22,721 bases of DNA from assembly GCA_900128395.1 (NCBI GenBank), contig LT649504.1, positions 1 to 22,721 on the forward strand, given 5' to 3'. The position numbers were made by a program, and so were the translations under genes. Positions 18,950 to 22,721 of the stretch are shown piece by piece. The notes beneath the pieces are model-generated. The model did no database searches, had not been told where the DNA came from, and saw only the letters and a list, made by a program, of their open reading frames with translations. This stretch comes from Stramenopiles sp. TOSAG23-2. Its lineage: Eukaryota; Sar. Position 1 is the stretch's first letter. The number at the start of each line of letters is the position of its first letter.

Positions 18950-18983
18950 AATAATTACAATCAAGAAGCCAATTGTAATTATT
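18950..18983. terminator. Perfect 12-bp AT-rich hairpin over the stop codon of the Cys-rich gene
   Basis: AATAATTACAAT (18950-18961) and ATTGTAATTATT (18972-18983) pair perfectly around a 10-nt loop, and the TAA of the minus-strand gene lies in the stem. Mimiviruses and their virophages mark transcript ends with such palindromes; use here as a 3'-end signal is inference. The 200 bp between this hairpin and the LRR stop codon holds only A-rich spacer. Confidence 0.5.
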
Positions 18984-19278
18984 TTGATGAAAGGTAGTCG
19001 GTATCCACTTGGGGGTCTTTCATTTCCGCTATTCTAAAGTCGTTCCCAAAGGCATTCAACAATTCGCACACGGACAACGCTGTCGTATCAGGAGTCCATT
19101 CGCCCGCCTTCATCTGCGTCACCCAGCAATCAAGGCACAACGGGCAATTCAAATACAAAAACTCTGCCTTTGCCTCCATGTGTTTGTTGTCATGACACAA
19201 CCGACAATCTAGTTCAAGGTTTCTAGCACTCCTGTAGCGGTTTGGGCGTAACCATTCGTTGTTCAATTTACTGCTCAT
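18979..19278 (-). CDS. Small cysteine-rich, probably zinc-binding protein
   Basis: A protein of 99 residues if it starts at the ATG at 19278, which has a purine at -3 and a TATA-like word (GATATAAAG) about 25 nt upstream. An earlier in-frame ATG at 19326 would add 16 residues but has a weaker context and places the TATA word inside the gene. The centre carries CRLCHDNKH and then CPLCLDCW, a CxxC...CxxCxxC arrangement with a nearby histidine, suitable for one or two zinc ions. The C-terminus is acidic. No membrane span. It is divergent from the large virus-like gene, sharing a 243-bp promoter region, and its stop codon lies in a perfect hairpin. I recognise no specific family. A small viral accessory or regulatory protein is the most natural reading if the neighbour is viral. 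Confidence 0.6.
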   Translation of the reverse strand: MSSKLNNEWLRPNRYRSARNLELDCRLCHDNKHMEAKAEFLYLNCPLCLDCWVTQMKAGEWTPDTTALSVCELLNAFGNDFRIAEMKDPQVDTDYLSSK

Positions 19279-19521
19279 CTCTAGTCTAGTAAGAAGTCGT
19301 GGCTTTATATCCGTTTCATATATCATTTAATGGACATCGCTTAATGATTTTAACGGGACACGGCTCTTTACCTAACGCCACCACACCATCCGTCAAGGGA
19401 GTGCCGTCGCCATTCATCGTCAAGGTAGCGTACCATTGATGTAGGCAACGCAAGTTTTCCTAACCGCCCCACACCCAGTCGCCACCAAGCAATTATTTCT
19501 CTGTAGTATATTTAAGACAAG
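19279..19521. promoter_or_regulatory. Divergent promoter region with duplicated motifs
   Basis: The spacer serves both flanking genes. CCTAACGCCACCACACC (19371-19387) recurs as CCTAACCGCCCCACACC (19459-19475), and ATCCGTCAAGG (19388-19398) recurs as ATCGTCAAGG (19416-19425). A TATA-like TATATTTAAG (19507-19516) ends only 5 nt before the right-hand ATG; on the left ATATAAAG lies at 19303-19310 (minus strand). The centre is markedly more G+C-rich than typical spacers in the window. Confidence 0.5.
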
Positions 19522-22500
19522 ATGACATCTTTACAACAACCGTATTTTTTAGAATGTAACCGAAGTAATTCAACGATATTAAGCGAAAACGATGATTACA
19601 ACGCCGTCTGGAGCAGCGATATTGCCCCATTCCAATTGCTTCCGGGAGACCAAGTTAGCGTCAGTTCTGTGGCGATTGAAGCCTCAAGCATAGGGACGCC
19701 GGATACAATTGAATTTACCGCTGAGCCGGTCAAGGTCAATAATGTTCAAAAAGAGTATGTGGATAACAAAGTGGTCTTGGAGATAGGATTTTATTTGTTA
19801 AATGCGAATGGCTCGCATACTTGCGTGCTGCCCTTGAGATTTCCATCGTATTACAAAGATATAACTGCGAATTATCGTCTAGCAGTAAATGATGCTACCA
19901 CACAATTTATTGGCGCTCCAAGTATGCCTGGATTTAGTGAAAAAGGAACCATTGGGTTTACCAATCCTGGTCAAAAATATGTGTTTTACGAAGGCGTGGA
20001 TACTAGCGGCAATGTCCTTCCACAAACAGGTCAATATACCTATCTTACCAAAATTATTTTGTCACAACCGGCAGACCCAAACCCGAATGGATTTTTATTG
20101 GTAGATTATGCCACCGATTACGATGGAAATACAGGAAATTTTAGAGCCATGGACGGGATGGCGTGTCAAATGGAGAATGCGTTGAATCAAGTATATGATT
20201 TAGGAATTGTCAAGAAGATAGATGCTTCAGGAACTCGCGTAATGCTAGAATTGGACGAGCCTGCTCTAGCTCCTTTTATGTTCCAACCTTCCGCACCAAC
20301 TGTAAATGGTAGCCCTGTAACTTTTTATGTTAATTTTCCAAACGACAATCGTGGATTGGGATTGATGAACGCAGACATGAACGATTATTCAACGCCGGCA
20401 CCGACATTCAAAGTAGAGCGTGGAAATGTGTTGTATGATATAACAAGCTATCTAGGTAATTCAACAGAAGGAAGGAATCCAGTGTATTACAAAAGTTTTA
20501 ATTTGAGAGAAGGCTTTAGCAACACGCCTTACATTTTATCAAGGCAAGACTACCAAGGCACTCAAGTCAGCGGCAATGCGATGAAAATGTCGCCTTTGCT
20601 TCAGCCAATGACAGCCTTTGTAACTTTATCGGCAACTGAAATTTTTGAAGATTGTAACAGGCTGGCGGAACGAATTGAAGCTCAATTGCGTGAAGTTAGC
20701 ACCATATTTGGACTCAATGAAAAAAGCAAAGAAATTATTGACGAAGATACCACTTACAAAAAAAGCAATCAAATCATTCCGTATCAGCAGTATTTTGGAC
20801 ATTTTCAGCCTGGTGTTGTTCCTTCCACCAACCCGAATTACATCAATTTTTCTAGATTATGGGATAGCATCATTCAAATCAATACCAGTCCAACGGTCAA
20901 GGTCATCCCAGCGAATTTGTATTTTGCGCCTGATTTTTCATTATATTCTAATTCTTATTTTTACGAACTTGAGGATGATAGAATCAATTACCTACATACG
21001 GCAATGGATAGTGGTGGAAGGAAGCAGGATGCTTACCCTAGTGAATTTATCAACAACCAGATTTATGGGAATATTGCTTGGAAGGACATGTATAAAATGA
21101 TGGCGGGTGACCGTTGGTTGCGTCTTGAGGTTGATAAGTTGTCAAGAAACATTTGTCGTCCCGTTATCTTGAACACACAAATAAAGATTAAAGCCATTCC
21201 GTTTGGAACACCAGTTACGTATGACCTTTCAAGTTCGTATATTCCATACGATTTTCCCATATTCACCAACATCAAGTATAACGATGCGAATTTAAAAATG
21301 ATTCGTGAAGGAATGAAGTTGAAAGAGATTTATAAACCAATTCAATTCAAAGGGTATAATACTTGGGCACAGCAGAAAACCGATGCGAATGGTTGGATTT
21401 ACCCTGAAATGGATTTGGGTATTTGTAACGATTACTCAAGCAATCCCATTTTGTCCCCTGGAACTTATGTTGCTGATAGGTATGTAGGCATTACACCACC
21501 TTGGAAAACAAGTTACCCTCCTGACGCATCGTTCAATAATCCAAATAACTTGAGCAACCCAACAAGTAGCGATATCAATACCATATGCCCGCCGCAAAGT
21601 GATGGTGGAATTGGGGATGATGAACCAAGCGCGAGAAGCATAGGTCGTTTGAAAATTTACAGCAGGTATAGTCAAGATTATTTCACGCGGGCAAGCACCT
21701 CCATCAAAAACGCCATTGGTGACAATGAAATTGGTAACTTGTTGTATCAAGCGAATGGAAATGTATTTGATGCGACTTTATCTAGGACAAACAATGTTGC
21801 GGCATATCCATATCGCAATACATTAACGAATGAAACGCTTTGTTTTTTTATGTCAGCTGACAATTATGATATAGGCAATCAAGAAGCTACATTCATTAAT
21901 AAATATTACCAATTGGGTGTGATTAGTTGGGGGACGCCCTTTTCCATGGCTGATTTTTCCACCTTGAGCAATCCGGCGCTGATGCCAATGAACAACAACA
22001 AATACAAAGTCAATACCTTCACAAACTCATCGGGCGGACAAAATTATCCAAATGAAGCTTACTTCGTTAATAATGTAAATTTTATATGGGCAGGGGCTAA
22101 CAATCCTCAAATTTCGTATGATTCAGCAACGAGCCGATTTCAGCTAGCAAATTTACATACCAATGTGTTTTATACGAATGATGACGCACCTAGCGAGTTT
22201 AAAGATTCTGTGGAGGCTGGCAATCAATGCGCAAGAGTAAATATTTCGTTTGCGGATAATACGCATACAAGTCATAATAATAATGTGGATGAAAATACTA
22301 ATTATACCCAGAAAAATACAGGCATACTTGACCGTCAAAGTGGTATTTTTATTCATAAAATTTATTTGCCTAAGTCAAGTGATTGGTCACCACCGGAAGA
22401 TATAAATCCATTGAGTTATTGGAGCAACGATACTATGGATGCGACAGAGAACAACCGCCAAGAAATCATAAAGGATTTGATTGAAGCCGATGAAGACAAT

Positions 22501-22721
22501 TACGAATCATGTTTGCTGAGCAAGATGGGGTTTAAGTATGAGCAGCTGATGCCGAGGTATGGAAACCAAGATGCGAGATACAATGAATCTACATACAACA
22601 ATCCCAATCCAAATATTATAGGTCAAGGTGTGAAACCATTTATGACGAACTGTTTGATTGACAGTGCGGCGTTGAATAATCGTTCATGTCTGCGTTCATC
22701 AATCCCAATCCACGATTGTCG
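19522..22721 (+). CDS. Large virus-like virion structural protein, partial (runs off the window)
   Basis: An uninterrupted frame from ATG 19522 to the last base: 1066 residues and no stop, so the C-terminus is missing. The N-terminus has the pattern NAVWSSDIAPFQLLPGDQVS followed by VAIEAS, and a later segment reads SYDSATSRFQLANLHT (about 863-878). I associate both patterns (Asn-x-x-Trp, then an LxxGDxxxV strand; FDxxxxRFxxxxLHT) with large structural proteins of giant viruses and Polinton-like viruses of algae; this is recognition from memory, not a search. The rest is rich in Asn, Tyr, Pro and beta-type segments, with no signal peptide, no membrane span and few cysteines, as expected of a capsid-associated or fibre protein made in the cytoplasm. 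It is intron-free and undamaged. G+C is higher than in the host genes on the left. Exact role (minor capsid, vertex or fibre) is unknown, and an alternative is an unrecognised host protein. Confidence 0.6.
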   Translation, partial: MTSLQQPYFLECNRSNSTILSENDDYNAVWSSDIAPFQLLPGDQVSVSSVAIEASSIGTPDTIEFTAEPVKVNNVQKEYVDNKVVLEIGFYLLNANGSHTCVLPLRFPSYYKDITANYRLAVNDATTQFIGAPSMPGFSEKGTIGFTNPGQKYVFYEGVDTSGNVLPQTGQYTYLTKIILSQPADPNPNGFLLVDYATDYDGNTGNFRAMDGMACQMENALNQVYDLGIVKKIDASGTRVMLELDEPALAPFMFQPSAPTVNGSPVTFYVNFPNDNRGLGLMNADMNDYSTPAPTFKVERGNVLYDITSYLGNSTEGRNPVYYKSFNLREGFSNTPYILSRQDYQGTQVSGNAMKMSPLLQPMTAFVTLSATEIFEDCNRLAERIEAQLREVSTIFGLNEKSKEIIDEDTTYKKSNQIIPYQQYFGHFQPGVVPSTNPNYINFSRLWDSIIQINTSPTVKVIPANLYFAPDFSLYSNSYFYELEDDRINYLHTAMDSGGRKQDAYPSEFINNQIYGNIAWKDMYKMMAGDRWLRLEVDKLSRNICRPVILNTQIKIKAIPFGTPVTYDLSSSYIPYDFPIFTNIKYNDANLKMIREGMKLKEIYKPIQFKGYNTWAQQKTDANGWIYPEMDLGICNDYSSNPILSPGTYVADRYVGITPPWKTSYPPDASFNNPNNLSNPTSSDINTICPPQSDGGIGDDEPSARSIGRLKIYSRYSQDYFTRASTSIKNAIGDNEIGNLLYQANGNVFDATLSRTNNVAAYPYRNTLTNETLCFFMSADNYDIGNQEATFINKYYQLGVISWGTPFSMADFSTLSNPALMPMNNNKYKVNTFTNSSGGQNYPNEAYFVNNVNFIWAGANNPQISYDSATSRFQLANLHTNVFYTNDDAPSEFKDSVEAGNQCARVNISFADNTHTSHNNNVDENTNYTQKNTGILDRQSGIFIHKIYLPKSSDWSPPEDINPLSYWSNDTMDATENNRQEIIKDLIEADEDNYESCLLSKMGFKYEQLMPRYGNQDARYNESTYNNPNPNIIGQGVKPFMTNCLIDSAALNNRSCLRSSIPIHDC

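Noticed and set aside
20645-21100. Small frames on both strands within 19522-22721
   Set aside because: All lie inside the single long open frame and have poor composition.
1-22721. The whole window as a giant-virus genome
   Set aside because: Three inverted-repeat transposon families, two spliceosomal introns in one gene and host-type secreted and receptor proteins fit a nuclear genome better; only the right end looks viral.

Overview
The window looks like nuclear DNA of a unicellular eukaryote, most likely an alga or related protist. The clearest evidence is on the minus strand between 7001 and 14032. Three reading frames there join exactly through two short introns with GT and AG ends and CTAAC-type branch sites, giving one protein of about 2280 residues. 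The proteins themselves also point this way: a secreted GH2 beta-mannosidase, a beta-helix/cysteine-rich/multi-membrane-span protein, and an LRR-Notch-repeat membrane protein. The last two architectures are common in stramenopiles and other microalgae; the exact lineage cannot be fixed from this sequence. Most of the window is AT-rich. From about 16.4 kb to the right end it is visibly richer in G+C.

Layout. 1-1065: two inverted-repeat (MITE-like) elements and a short leader. 1066-2598 (+): nuclear-looking protein with a Tudor/PWWP-like N-terminus. 2838-5738 (-): secreted beta-mannosidase, tail to tail with the previous gene. 5739-7000: spacer with a second, shorter copy of the MITE family seen at 305-799. 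7001-14032 (-): the spliced giant surface protein. 14033-16776: a repeat-dense zone with a third MITE type (14238-14482), one orphan gene (14965-15483), an 11-bp tandem repeat, G/C-run hairpins and a 130-bp tandem repeat built from 24-nt hairpins. 16777-18747 (+): six-span LRR/LNR protein. 18979-19278 (-) and 19522 to the window end (+): a divergent pair, a small cysteine-rich protein and a very large protein that resembles virion structural proteins of giant and Polinton-like viruses of algae.

How the parts fit. The left two thirds reads as ordinary host genes separated by non-autonomous transposons. The right end reads as the edge of an endogenous virus-like element: a long intron-free structural-type gene, a small Cys-rich partner, a compact shared promoter with duplicated motifs, and a perfect AT-rich hairpin on a stop codon. 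The most notable points are (1) two introns of one gene that align to each other end to end, (2) the virus-like divergent pair, and (3) the hairpin repeat family that brackets the orphan gene, with one copy in exact inverse orientation on the other side.
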